NCBI GenBank assembly: GCA_933228895.1
Contig: OW121846.1
Span: 5,673,915 to 5,737,914 of the forward strand
DNA from: Platycnemis pennipes
Lineage: Eukaryota > Arthropoda > Insecta > Odonata > Platycnemididae
Reading direction: 5' to 3'
DNA length: 64,000 nucleotides
The position numbers and the translations under genes were made by a program. The notes beneath the pieces are model-generated. The model was not told where the DNA came from and did no database searches. It saw only the letters and a list, made by a program, of their open reading frames with translations. The first letter of the stretch is position 1. Every line of letters starts with the position of its first letter. Shown in pieces: positions 10,836 to 21,885 of the stretch.

Positions 10836-13772
10836 CTAGGATTGGTTTGACGCAGCTTTCCACATTCTTCTATCGGCCAACCTTTTCATTGTGACGTAAT
10901 TCTTCTCTTTTACACTCTTCACAACTTGTTCCATATATCTCATACGAGGCCTGCCTTTTCCAACCTTCCCGTTCACTTTTCCCTCGACGATAGTCTTCAT
11001 CAGGCCGTTGTGTCTCAAGATATGGCCGATTAAGTTTTCCCTTCTTCTTTTTAGAGTTGTCAGCAGACTTCTCTTTTCTCCTACTCTTCTTAGCACTTCC
11101 TCGTTACTTACTCGGTCGATCCATTTAATCTTCAGCATTCTTCTGTAACACCACATTTCAAATGCTTCTACCCTTTTCTTCTCCGCTGCTGTCATCGTCC
11201 ATGATTCACTGCCGTAAAGAAAAATGCTCCAGATGTATGTTCTGATGAACTGTTTCCTTACTTCTATGCTTGTATTTCCTGCTGTAAGTAGATTCTTCTT
11301 TTGAAAGAATGCCCTCTTTGCCTGGGCTATTCTACTCACTATTTCTTTCTTGCTTCGTCCATCGTTGGTTACTCTGCTTCCCAGGTAACAGAACTCTTTC
11401 ACCTCTTCCAGTTTCTGTTTTCCTAGTTTAACGTTGGTTTTCGCCTCTTCTCTTTTGCTGCACACCAATATCTTAGTCTTCTTCTTATTGATCTTCAGCT
11501 GATATCTGGCCATAGTCCTTTCCATGGTTGTTAGCATCTTATTCAGCTCCTTCTCTGTCTCTGCTATGAGAGCTATGTCATCAGCGAATCGTAGCATACT
11601 GATTGTTTCTCCGTGGATTTTCACTCCAGAACACTTCTCCTTGACTTCATTTATGGCTCTCTCGATGTAAACATTAAAAATTACGGGAGACAGTGCGCAG
11701 CCTTGTCTCACTCCTTTCCTTATTCTTGCCTCTTCACAGCTGGGTCCAGATTTAATCACAGCAACTTGGTTTTTGTACAGACTGTGTATAATTCTTCGGT
11801 CATTGTAGGACACTCCAATTCCCTTCAGAATTCCAAGCATTGAATCCCAATCCACGTTGTCAAAGGCCTTCTCTAAATCCACAAATGCAATGAACGTCGG
11901 TTTGTTCTTCTCCATTCTCTTCTCTATAAGTAGCCTAAGGGCCAATATTGCTTCCCTTGTACCCTTACTTTTCCTGAATCCGAATTGATCTTCATCCAGG
12001 AACTCCTCTGCTTTTCGTTCTATTCTTCTGTAGATGATCCTGGTCAGTATCTTCGATGCATGTGTCGTCAGGCTTATAGTCCTAAAATTTTCGCATTTCT
12101 CCGCTCTCTTCTTCTTGGGAATAGGAATGATGATGTTTTTCTCGAAGTCCCTTGGAATTTCCCCTGTTGAATACATGTCGCAGATGGTTTTGTAGAGATG
12201 AATTAATGTCTTCTCTCCTGCATTTTTAATTAGTACTGCAGGGACATCATCAATACCTGAGGCCTTATTCATCCAAAGGTCCCTTACTGCAGCGTCGAAT
12301 TCCGATCTTAATATTGATGCCCCCATATCATCTTTTTCCACTTCGCTTTCCTCTTCAATAGCTTTTGTACTGAGATTTTTTCCATTGTATAGCTCTTCCA
12401 GATATTCTTTCCATCTCTTCACTTTGTCCTCGATTTCAATCAAAATTTCTCCATTCTCGTCCCTTATGGCATTGCATCTTGCGCTCCGTTCCTTGAAGTG
12501 GTTCCTCACTATTCTGTAGGCCGCTTCCACCTTTCCAAGTGCAAGGTTGCTTTGTACATCTTCGCAAAGATTTTTCAACCACAGCTCTCTAGCTTTCCTT
12601 GCTTTGCGACTTATTTCGTTCCTTATTCTTTTGTAGCAGAGCTGCCCTTCTTCAGTTTTCGCATTCTTGTACTTTCTTCTTTCTTCAATCAATTCTAAGA
12701 CTTCCTCCGTGATCCATGGCTTCTTCTTGGCAACTTTTCTTCTTCCAAGAACTTCTTTTGCGGCTTCCTGTAGTCCACATTTAATGTTTTCCCAACGCTC
12801 TTCCACTGATTTCTCATTCAGGTTCTCTCCTATGTTGTTTCCCATTGCTTTTTGAAATGCCAGCTGATGTTGAGCCTCCTTTAGTTTTTCTACTTGCCAT
12901 ATATTCTTCTTTGTTTTCTTCAATTTCTTGAATTTTAGATGACATTTCATCATCACTAAATTATGGTCACTGTCGATGTCTGCCCCAGGGTAGCTTTTGC
13001 AGTCCTTCACTTGGTTTCTAAATCTCTGCTTCACTAAAATGTAGTCTATTTGGCATCTTCTTCTGTCTCCTGGCATTTTCCATGTGTATCTTCTGCGGTT
13101 GTGATTTTTAAACAATGTGTTGGCAACCACTAACTTATGTTGAGTGCACAACTCCAGCAGCCTTTCTCCTCTTTCGTTTCGGTTTCCCAATCCGTATTTT
13201 CCAGTTATTCTTCCATCTTGACCTTCGCCGACGATAGCGTTCCAGTCTCCTAAAATAATTAGGTTTTCTTCTCCTCTTACCTGTTTTATAACTTCCGTGA
13301 TATCTTCGTATACGTCTTCCACTTCTTCATCTTCATAGTCAGTTGTAGGCATGTAAACCTGCACCACCACAGTATCTACAAGTTTGGTCTCGATCTTCAC
13401 CATTATTATCCTTTCATTGTACTGCAGGAAGCTCTTCACACGCATTCCGACACTCTTTCTGAGCATGATCCCTACTCCAGCATTACCATTTAATGATCCT
13501 GTATGTATAATCCTGTAGCTTCCACTCCAAAAGTCTCCTTCTTCGGGCCACTTCATTTCGCTGATTCCTAATACGTCGAGGTACATTCTTCGCATTTCTA
13601 CCTTCAGGTTCTCCAGTCTGGCACAGGTCCGAAGCGATCTCACGTTCCATGTTCCTACCCTAAAAAGTGTATCACATTTGACTGATGTACTCTCTCGGGT
13701 AGTCCCCGGCCGGAGATCCGAATGGGGGACTATTTTACCTCCGGAATATTTTACTCGAGAGGGTGCCATCAC
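10836..13772 (-). CDS. LINE endonuclease-reverse transcriptase polyprotein, intact
   Basis: The 978-residue protein catalyses target nicking and target-primed reverse transcription. The N-terminal apurinic-like endonuclease (about residues 37-290) shows GTWNVRSL, LGISEMKW, GDWNAIVG near 172 and SDHNLV near 266. A charged linker follows. The reverse transcriptase (about 470-760) shows the RTISLTTHASKIL motif, DLEKAFDNVDW near 631, GVRQGCALSPVIF near 682 and catalytic FADDIALIA near 727. The C-terminal domain ends with LADRRMWKAASNQS. No stop or frameshift interrupts it. Such proteins are often mislabelled craniofacial development protein 2-like in insect annotations. The ATG used is the first in frame; it overlaps the short upstream frame. 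Confidence 0.93.
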   Translation of the reverse strand: MMAPSRVKYSGGKIVPHSDLRPGTTRESTSVKCDTLFRVGTWNVRSLRTCARLENLKVEMRRMYLDVLGISEMKWPEEGDFWSGSYRIIHTGSLNGNAGVGIMLRKSVGMRVKSFLQYNERIIMVKIETKLVDTVVVQVYMPTTDYEDEEVEDVYEDITEVIKQVRGEENLIILGDWNAIVGEGQDGRITGKYGLGNRNERGERLLELCTQHKLVVANTLFKNHNRRRYTWKMPGDRRRCQIDYILVKQRFRNQVKDCKSYPGADIDSDHNLVMMKCHLKFKKLKKTKKNIWQVEKLKEAQHQLAFQKAMGNNIGENLNEKSVEERWENIKCGLQEAAKEVLGRRKVAKKKPWITEEVLELIEERRKYKNAKTEEGQLCYKRIRNEISRKARKARELWLKNLCEDVQSNLALGKVEAAYRIVRNHFKERSARCNAIRDENGEILIEIEDKVKRWKEYLEELYNGKNLSTKAIEEESEVEKDDMGASILRSEFDAAVRDLWMNKASGIDDVPAVLIKNAGEKTLIHLYKTICDMYSTGEIPRDFEKNIIIPIPKKKRAEKCENFRTISLTTHASKILTRIIYRRIERKAEEFLDEDQFGFRKSKGTREAILALRLLIEKRMEKNKPTFIAFVDLEKAFDNVDWDSMLGILKGIGVSYNDRRIIHSLYKNQVAVIKSGPSCEEARIRKGVRQGCALSPVIFNVYIERAINEVKEKCSGVKIHGETISMLRFADDIALIAETEKELNKMLTTMERTMARYQLKINKKKTKILVCSKREEAKTNVKLGKQKLEEVKEFCYLGSRVTNDGRSKKEIVSRIAQAKRAFFQKKNLLTAGNTSIEVRKQFIRTYIWSIFLYGSESWTMTAAEKKRVEAFEMWCYRRMLKIKWIDRVSNEEVLRRVGEKRSLLTTLKRRRENLIGHILRHNGLMKTIVEGKVNGKVGKGRPRMRYMEQVVKSVKEKNYVTMKRLADRRMWKAASNQS

Positions 13773-14019
13773 GTCTTGATAAGAAAGGAAAGAGTGGAGT
13801 AGCTGCGACTCCTCGGGATATTAATGTGGTGGTTTCCCCTTGCCTTCCACATCGCAGTACTACAGCCGTTAAAGTAAATGTTACCACGCCTGTAGTGAAA
13901 TGAGTGTCGCTGTACCGACCACTGTGGTCTCCACCTTCACTCATGTGAAGAAGAGCTGCTGCCCTCTCCTCCGGGTGATGAGAAGCGTAATTTTTGGCGG
14001 CCTCCCGTCGCCAAGTCAC
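13735..14019 (-). CDS. Short upstream frame of the LINE (possible ORF1)
   Basis: This 94-codon frame lies in the 5' region of copy B and overlaps the first 38 bases of the main frame in another phase. It has no RNA-binding, coiled-coil or zinc-knuckle motif that I can see. Some RTE elements carry a small poorly conserved ORF1 in this place. It could equally be chance. Comparison with other copies for codon-level conservation would decide. Confidence 0.25.
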   Translation of the reverse strand: MTWRREAAKNYASHHPEERAAALLHMSEGGDHSGRYSDTHFTTGVVTFTLTAVVLRCGRQGETTTLISRGVAATPLFPFLSRRDGTLSSKIFRR

Positions 14020-14225
14020 GGCATCTTCACAGGTTCTGTATTACTTAGAGGCCTATCTTACCCAGGGATAGACCAATACCCCCTCGGAATGCCGTCGCTT
14101 TTTGTCCACGACTGCTTATTCGACGAGTAAACTCGCTTATCTCGCAGCTAACCTCTATATCTAGAGGTCGACCCACCATCCGCAACCCGGTGGACGCACT
14201 CGATGGCTTTAAGCTCAGCCGCGAG

Positions 14226-14236
14226 GGATTTGCAAT
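14226..14236. repeat. LINE target-site duplication, right copy
   Basis: GGATTTGCAAT, identical to 10804-10814, sits immediately outside the 5' end of the minus-strand LINE. Confidence 0.93.
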
Positions 14237-14793
14237 AGAAATTTTAAAATGAAGCCAAAGGTGTTCACGTGCCTCCAGTGTTGCATACTGTATGTACCAT
14301 TAAAAAAATTGAAATGCTCTGTATCAAATCGCTTCTCCTGTTTTTGAGATAAAAAATCTTTAACTCGAGCCTTTTTCTGTGTTTGTACAAATTGTGCTGT
14401 TTGATCATTATTGCCATAATTAACTACATTGAATGCACATCAATGTAAGGTATCCTACAAATTTCATTGGGAGGCATAATAAGTAAATGAAACTTGGTTA
14501 CAACACAATGTTATGAATACCAGCGATGCATGGAATGAACTAAAATAAATTTCCAGCACATTGTTCCGCTCGAGGATATGCAACTCATAAATCACCTTCA
14601 ACTCAGCTTGGAAGGCCGAGCTTGTTTCACACATTTCCCTCATTACCACGTTCAGGCCATCGGACCACTACAAAAGCATGCTAACGAGAGTACACTGTAA
14701 CAGTGCATTTAATTAATTTTCAACAATTGCCTCCATGTATTTTTTATGGAGAGTTACCGGCAGCGGATAAATAAATATATACACAATAGTTAT
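14237..14793. other. Unassigned DNA
   Basis: No gene or repeat was recognised between the LINE and the SINE foldback. Confidence 0.4.
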
Positions 14794-15064
14794 TATTATA
14801 AGAGATAAATTCAAAGCTCGCGAGCTAGCCACGAAAACTTTTGCGGAGTTACCCACTCAGTTGCACGATAGCAAGATATTCCACAGAGAAAAAAATCATT
14901 CGCCTTGACCGGGACTCGAAGCCTAGAATTTGCACAGAGAAAGAGGACGCCTTGGTAGCTCAACTGTTAGAGCACCTGGCCGGAAATCAGGGGGTCCAGG
15001 TTTGTGTCCCGGTCAAGGCGAATGATTTTTTTCTCTGTGGAATATCTTGCTATTATAAGAGATA
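14794..15064. mobile_element. Inverted SINE foldback flanked by 14-bp direct repeats
   Basis: TATTATAAGAGATA occurs at 14794-14807 and 15051-15064 and encloses 243 bp. Inside, GATAGCAAGATATTCCACAG... (from about 14867) is the reverse complement of the right end ...CTGTGGAATATCTTGCTAT. About 65 bp per arm match, each containing a polymerase III B-box-type end (TCGAGTCCCGG left, minus; GTGTCCCGGTCAAGGCG right, plus). This is best read as two tRNA-derived SINE 3' halves in head-to-head orientation that inserted as one unit. Confidence 0.7.
14948..15020 (+). pseudogene. tRNA-like cloverleaf (SINE head)
   Basis: The 73-nt segment folds as a tRNA. The acceptor is GCCTTGG with TCAAGGC, followed by TA, the D arm GCTC...GAGC, and the anticodon stem CCTGG with TCAGG. 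The T arm is CCAGG with CCCGG and has one mismatch. The anticodon loop would be CCGGAAA, with C at the normally invariant U33 position. The A box (TAGCTCAACTG) is good; the B box (GGTTTGTGTCC) is degenerate. This and its place in a foldback mark it as a SINE head or pseudo-tRNA rather than a working tRNA gene. Confidence 0.7.
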
Positions 15065-16484
15065 TTTTTAAAATTAGATTTACTTGATATATTAAACCTC
15101 ATTGACAGTTATTGCTTCAGAAGGAACGAGAAACTGACATTTAAACATCCAAGAATGAGTCCTAACATCGAAATAATTCAAACTAAAGTTACCCTCTTCC
15201 ATGATAAGTAAATAGGAAAGAGTAAAGCAATTGGAAGAAACATACATGCATGTTAGCTCGACTATTTGGTGGTCACAACGACCTTTGTCAGCCAGAAGAA
15301 ATGAAAACCCACGCTGCTTTACCTGTTCCTTTTATGCCCGTTGTGCTTGGACTCTACAAGGGACACTTTGAACTTGGAGGATGAAGACTGTGGCGCTGTG
15401 GATGGAGTCTTGGGTGCCATAAAATGCGTCTGGCATGATTCTGGAGGTGAAAAAATCTACCCATTCCAGAAACATCTCCTGTATCGACATTATTTCTGAT
15501 TGTGGTCTCATTTAATTCATTTTTCACAGCGTGGATTGTGTCAAGTTGTCATTTCTGGGAGCCATTGCATATGTAGCATATATCTTTCAAGCTTTCATGT
15601 CCCTCAAAGGCACATCATCAGGGATATAAGCAAGACTTTATGCTTATATCCCATCATTATAAAAATTGACCATTGAGGAATCTCCGGGAAGGTAAATGTC
15701 TGGTTGACATTGAGGACATCAACTGGTGGATGTACCTCATTTTATTCATTAGGTATTTACATGCCTACGCTGATTCTTACATAAGAGCATATGGCAAATT
15801 AAAGCTCATTATTTGTGGTGTTCCTCATCAGTTCTCAAACAAATCTATTTCTTAATCTACCCAAACAAGAAAAATATCTCCATAATTGTCCACTGGATGC
15901 AAGAACTCAAACTTAGAAGGGTGAATGCTCAAAAACCAACACACTCCACTTACAGAACACAGTTTTTATGCAAGAATACCATCAACAATCAAATTACTTG
16001 ATTGCAACCCATATGTGTAGACAGTCTCAATTTATTTGCTATCTAATTAAAGCAGCCTTTAAAGAGGAATGATCATGCTCATTCTCTGATAGCTAAACTA
16101 CACATCAGCTATGAGACATATGAAACAGCACTACAGGGCTTTCCAAATTTAATTGACAGGTTGGACTTTAAGGAGACTGCTGTCGTACGACCTATGCTCA
16201 GTGAGCTTACCTCTTTGCAATGTAGACAACCAACAGCATAACAAATCAGATTCTTTTAAATAAATTGGGAAGAAGACTCATTTTGAATGCAGCCAAAGAA
16301 GCAAAGAAGAATAAAAAGTACAACTGCTTGTGGGTAAGAGGGGGAAAAAATCCTTATGCGGAATGAAGAAAAAGATTCAGTAATTGTTCTTACTAGCCTA
16401 GAAGATATTTTAAATTTATGAATATCCTTCTAATGAATTCTCAAAATCTGAATAAGTCATTCAATATAAAAAAGCTTCTTTAAT
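15065..16484. other. Unassigned DNA with one small hairpin
   Basis: No gene was recognised. GGGATATAAGC at about 15634 and GCTTATATCCC at about 15641-15651 form a short hairpin. Broken open frames at 15673-16001 have no recognisable content; they could be the decayed ORF1 region of the LINE that follows. Confidence 0.35.
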
Positions 16485-19390
16485 AATTCAACAAAACATT
16501 AGAAGCATGAGAAGTAATTTTGAACTGTTTGATGTTATAGTTTTGACTGAAATTTGGATAAAAAATGATGAAATTGATTTGTATAAAATTAATGGCTATA
16601 ACTCAATCGCCGATTGTAATAACTTGTCTAGGGCAAGAGGTGTGATGGTCCTCATTAAAAGTAATATAAAATACAAAACGATTTCATGTGACATACCATC
16701 CGCCGATTGTCTGCTCATAAATCTAAAGTTTGAATCTATTGTTTTTGATCTACTTGCTATTTATCGAGATCAAAAGGTGTCGGTATCCCAATTTGTGTTA
16801 GAACTCGAACCTTCTTCAAGAAATGTTACAAATAATTTAGTTATCACAGGTGATATGAAAGTTAATATATTGGAATGACTCCAACCAATACTCTAATCTG
16901 TTGTGTTCCTATGGTTTAATCAGTTTAGTCAATGAACCTACCAGAATAACAAAGAAAACGGCCACCAGTTTAGATCATGTATATGCTCGGTTTTCTAACT
17001 CTTAAAAGTGTGATTTTCATGCTGAGGTCAAGCACTTAGTAATTACTGACCACTCAGCAACAGCTTTGTCAATCACACATGATTACAAATACAAAACTAA
17101 CCAGTATAATGACTCACACAACCCAGAAGCCATGTATTTTTGTCACAAAGTATTTAAGGAAAAGGTAAAGCAATTAAAGTGGGACTCAGTATACGGGGAG
17201 AATGATGCGTCTAAAGGTTTTGAACTACTCGTAAATCATTTAAATAGCTGCTTGAAAAAGCACGGAAATAGCGGAAAAAAGCATGGCAATGCAAAGCAGT
17301 CAGACTAAAACCGTAGAGGACTGATTTCTTACTTTAAAAAATTGAAAGGATGAACTACTTATATAATAAAGTTTGCCTCCACCCAAATAATGAAAACCTG
17401 AGAAATATTTTTATAAATTTTAGAAATAAGTTACTTTCGACTTTGAGAAATGCTGCGAATGCGTATTACAAGCAACAATTTGTAAAAGCTAAAGGTAACA
17501 CAAAGGAGCAATGGAATGTACTGAAAGAACTAACCGGAGATATACTTAAAACCACTTCAAATAACGAACTTCAAATAAATAACCAATTCATAACGGATTC
17601 AGAAATTTTAGCGGAGGAGTTCAACAATTATTTTCTTAGTACATTTGAACTGACGGCAATTAATTCTAATGGAACTCCTATTTCTTTGCCTATTAGCTTT
17701 AAAACACATAGAAATAGTTCCAACTCATCCTTTTTTGAACCAGTCACATCTCCTGAAATTTTGAAAAGAGTTAGCACCCTTTCCTCTCGAAAATCGGCAG
17801 GATTTGATGGCATTAATGCAGGTCTCTTAAAATTAATAATTTCAGATATAGTGGATGTACTTTGTCATATTTGTAATTAGAGTTTTACTAATGGCATATT
17901 CCCTAGCTTACTGAAAAGAGCCATTGTTATTCCTATACACAAAAAAGGAGATCGGCATAATATACAAAACTATCGACCAATCTCCCTGTTGTCCGTATAC
18001 GCTAAAGTGCTTGAAAAACTTGTTAAAAAGGGGTTATTATCTTTCCTGGAATAAACAGCAATCAATGCACAGCTAGCCTTTTTGTTGATATAATAAAAGC
18101 CTTCGATATGTTAGATCATACAATCTTAGTTGAGAAGTTAAGGCAAGTAGGTGTTCGTGGTATTCCACTGGAATGGTTTAAGAGCTATTTGTCATTATGC
18201 TCCCAATGTGTAAGAGTAAAAAAGAGTTACGGTAAAAAAGAGTTATAGTAAATCTTAGTTTATTAGCTGTGGTGTCCCACAAGGCTCTGTGCTGGGACCA
18301 ATTTTATTTCTAATCTATATTAATGATTTATGTGAGTGCGATTTCCAAGGACGACTAACTGCCTTTGCGGATGATCTAGCTGTAAGTTTTGAATGTGCGA
18401 ATTGGGATGCAATACAATATAACATGCAATTGGATTTCAATATTCTTAGCAGATGGTTTATGGCAAACAAACTTCAATTAAGTGAGAAAACTAAATATAT
18501 ATGTTTTAATTTATGAAATCGCTTCAAAATCAACTTAAACGTGTTACTGACTATAAACATTTGGGAATTCACCTGGACCAGGATTTGAAATGGGATCACC
18601 ACATTAATATAGTAACAAATATTTTAAAATATTTTAAAACTAAATTATATTTTATTTGAAACAAATGTCCCATACCATTTCGAAAATCAATTTATTATGC
18701 ATTAGCACACTCCCAAGTTATGGGAGTGGGAAATGGGTTATTATGGTGGGGAGGTGCCTACCAAAATACCTTAAAAAGAGCAGAAAATGCTCCTAAGGAT
18801 ATTGTCCAGGTGATAGCCCGAAAAAGTCGTCTTGAACCATCCTTCCCTATTTTCAAGTTGCTAGGGCTATTACCCCTAAGCCACCTGTTTATATACAAGG
18901 TATTGAGATTATTTTTTATCCATAGTGGCAATGCGCCAAAAATATATCATAAACCACACTCATATAAACTTAGAAGCAATGCTTGTTATGTTGTGCCAAA
19001 GCCCATTTTAACATTATACAAACATTGTTACCTTTATTTAGGGCCAAAGTCATTTAATATGCTACCGAATAATAGCTAGAATGCAAAGAGCTTGAGTATA
19101 TTCTAACCATGTTTAAAGCAACATGGCTACTGTGAATAGAAAATGCAAATTGTTTCTTATCTTAAAATAGGCTGTTGTTGCTATTCCTATTGTATGTATG
19201 GTGCTATGTACAAGGTATACTATATGTTTATGTATCATGTTGAAATCTGGGTCAAAAGTATTGCATTTTTCTTTTTTGAAAGTGTCCCCACCTTCAGGCC
19301 GATTGCCTTGGGGACACTTAGCTCCCAACTAACTTCAATGTGTGTGTGAGAAAAATATTTTCTGTTACAGAGCAATAACTTTTCTATTTC
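16485..19390 (+). mobile_element. Decayed CR1/L2/Daphne-like LINE
   Basis: Endonuclease, reverse transcriptase and C-terminal segments occur in the right order over 2.9 kb in shifting frames. Termini are not sharply visible; the left bound is where NIRSM begins and the right bound is where the SINE-like body starts. The style of the motifs (NYRPISLLSV, GVPQGSVLGP, FADD) places it in the Jockey/CR1/L2 group. The C-terminal IYYALAHSQ and the GGGGACACTTAGC-type 3' end suggest a Daphne-like lineage, which I hold less firmly. Confidence 0.75.
16489..19078 (+). pseudogene. LINE endonuclease/reverse transcriptase remnant
   Basis: Segment 16507-16878 carries the endonuclease words IVLTEIW and TGDMKVN. 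The endonuclease continues after a frameshift near 16870 with TRITKKTATSLDHVY and ITDHSATALS. Segment 17350-17880 carries the linker and the start of the reverse transcriptase (SAGFDGINAGLLK). Next come IPIHKKGD, NYRPISLLSVYAKVLEKL, IKAFDMLDH, GVPQGSVLGPILFLIYINDL and FADDLAVSF at 18289-18516. Finally LGIHLDQDLKW and an RAENAPKDIVQVIARKSRLE segment end near 19078. Several stops and frameshifts make it inactive. Confidence 0.85.
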
Positions 19391-19394
19391 TAAA

Positions 19395-19690
19395 AATAAA
19401 AGTTAATCTAGTGTTCAACCCAAAGGTTGGTCTTTGATAGGTGAGGGTAGAGCTCACCCCACCCATACTAAGCCAATGGCATGTGAAATTCACACATTCA
19501 GGGAAGGGGGGCCAGTCCCTTTCCCTGGGCCACCTGCAATTTCCTACAAAGTTCTGACACAGAAAATCGAATCATGAGGATTGTAGAGGGGGGGGGTGTC
19601 CAGAAAGCCCCCCTGTCTGAGATTTGAACCTGGGACACTCCGGTCGGCAGTTCTACTCTCTAGGACACCATGACCTCCGCACCTGATTTT
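19395..19690 (-). mobile_element. tRNA-derived SINE candidate
   Basis: Read on the minus strand from about 19690, a near A-box (TGGTGTCCTAG) is followed by a good B box (GGTTCAAATCT) at about 19620-19630. A body of about 230 bp then runs to an A/T-rich end (TTAACTTTTATTT) near 19395. This order (polymerase III head, body, A/T tail) is that of a tRNA-derived SINE. It sits directly against the 3' end of the LINE. No target duplication was identified. Confidence 0.55.
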
Positions 19691-20894
19691 AGGATAATGT
19701 ACATCTTTCATCCTAAAATTACGAAAATTTCTTTAAAAACAAGCCACCTCAGAGAAATAAAATAAAAACCAATATTTGTAAGTGACTGCATTCAACATTT
19801 TTACTGCTATCAACTTTCAGTAATAAATTCCAGAAGTGACACGTGAACTGTGCAACAAAGTACTCAACAATGGCAGACATATTTGCTGGATCGAAATCAA
19901 AAAAACCTCCTTCTGGTACTGGTGATTCCCAAATTTCTATTGCTTTAGGTTACTTTTATTCCTCATCCTTCCAGATTAGTTTTATCATGAAGAGAAATGT
20001 TTGTTTTAAGTAAAATGTAGAAGACCTCTTTGACTAGGGTCCACTTTGAGCTCAGTGTGGGTGTCCCTGTCATTAGTGAGGAGGTTAAGCCTCTACAGCT
20101 GTCAGAATGCAAATCACTGCCTGGGAATAGAAGACGCAGAAGAGCACGTCAAGATCTACAGGATGTCAATTGGCTAAGGTTTAAATTGCAGGATAGCCAA
20201 ATATTAGTAGGACATAATAGGGAGATTGGAAGAAACATAACATGCACTGCTGCATTGTGATGTGTGCTCAAGTTTCAAATAACAAAGGAAGAAGACTGTT
20301 GTTTGTCAGCTATAGGAAATAATTTTCAAGAAACACTATCATCTTGGGTGATTATTTAATTGTAGCAGATACAGGTACATTAATAGGGTACGGTGATATG
20401 GCATACGAATGAGAAATGACAGTTACAAGGCAGCTCATTACTCCTACTAGAAATAGTCTAGTGATCATAGACACATGGTTTGAACACCACGAGAGGTGTA
20501 CCCATGGAAAATGAAGATAGATTCCATGCAAGTTACATCATGGTTACTCTATAAAGGTCTAGGATCTATATAACTGATTCTCATTTTGTTTATACTTGAG
20601 GGTACTTGAAGAACTGATTTATTTGCTGAATAAAATTGGATTTTCTTCAGTTTGTTTTCTTTCATTCTCATTTACAGTTGTGTGACTCCTGCTCTGACAG
20701 TGAGGAAATTAATTTTTGCGTTTCCGCATATGGGGCGAATGTAATATAGACTGAGTGTATAACACAGATGATACATGAGGAGCAAGTAATAAAGGAAATA
20801 ATATATAAGAGTATGACTATGTCAAGGTAAGCTGATTATGCAAAATAAGTGGGTAGCTGGATAAAAAATGAATACAATTAACGGTCAGAAGTGA
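19691..20894. other. Unassigned DNA with two short open frames
   Basis: At 19870 a short frame begins MADIFAGSKSKKPPSGTG and runs about 47 codons. At 20030-20260 a 76-codon frame is rich in arginine in its middle. Neither resembles a family I know, and both lack conserved neighbours. They could be host exons or chance frames. Confidence 0.25.
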
Positions 20895-21724
20895 TTAATT
20901 GGATCTAAAATAACAAATCCATTTCAGCAAAAACAACTTGCACACACAGCCTGGCAATTGAATGCAATACAGATGCAATATCACGACACGATTCTGACAG
21001 GTGTAACTAATCAAGTCATGTAATACCGGCAAAATAAGGCAAAAGAAATTTACAGGTGATACATTACTTAAAAAGCTCGAGAAACTAATTACTAGCTTCA
21101 AAGATCGGTCCCCAGAAATATAACAAATATCAAAAGCACTCAATTCCAATTTCTAATGTAAATGAAATTATAATCATTCAAAGGTAGGAAAGTTATCGAG
21201 TAAAATACGATGTTTGTTAAGAAGTATCCCTGCAGTGTTATCGAAAAAATATATTTTACCTGGATGGAAATTGTTTTAAAGCAAAAAGTAACAGAATAAC
21301 GCTGTGATCCAAACAAATATACACCTCAATTTCACGATGGCCCACAAAATATCCCCGTCTTGGTTCAGTTTAACTCACAAGCAAGGTGTAATTCATTCAT
21401 TTCTACATGGCTGTCATATTTACAAGCGCTATTTCAGGAAGATGAGGATTACATAATGATGAAATCGTCCAAATATCATAAACTTATGACGGGGCACACA
21501 CTTCTCCACATAGTAATTGATTTTGCATGGCGATACAAAGCAAATATGTGAAATTTTAGAATAACTGATAACAATACAGCCGCAACACCGTACGTAATTA
21601 TCTACGACAATCCAGAAGAAATTCATATAGGAAAAGAAAAAAGTACTCCGCAAAGAAGACAAAACACAACGCGAATACCTTAAGGGGGATTATTCTATTA
21701 TTACGTAATAATAGTTTATAATAC

Positions 21725-21885
21725 CCACACAAAACAGCCACTGCCTGTGACTCAAATAATAATGTGTCTTCTTTGTTGCGCTGCTCCATCAGAACGCTGT
21801 AAGGATTCGGTGGATTCACCTTCTCTAACACACGAAAACATTTTCCCATCGCCATTACTTGGCTGTACGTAAATGTTCTCAACAA
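21725..21885 (-). CDS. Possible first coding exon, unknown product
   Basis: The minus-strand frame starting at 21885 encodes about 53 residues, including VMAMGKCFRVLEKVNPPNPY and QRNKEDTLLFESQAV. It ends at a good donor context (TGTGTGG followed by GTATTA). The composition looks more like a real protein than the neighbouring chance frames, and the region is free of recognised transposons. I do not recognise the protein. No downstream exon was found, so this stays tentative. Confidence 0.3.

Larger units (their letters stand above)
10815..14225 (-). mobile_element. Full-length RTE-clade LINE, copy B
   Basis: The unit is 3411 bp, bounded by perfect 11-bp duplications GGATTTGCAAT (10804-10814 and 14226-14236). 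In the element's orientation it starts CTCGCGGCTGAGCTTAAAGC and has a 5' region of about 450 bp. One long open frame follows, then a very short 3' untranslated region and a TGATGATG tail. The absence of a large ORF1, the single endonuclease-reverse transcriptase frame, the very short 3' region and the short-repeat tail are RTE-clade features as I know them. An intact frame plus a perfect duplication point to recent insertion. Confidence 0.93.

Noticed and set aside
14948..15020. Functional tRNA gene
   Set aside because: It folds as a cloverleaf but has C at position 33, a degenerate B box and a T-stem mismatch, and lies in an inverted SINE pair.
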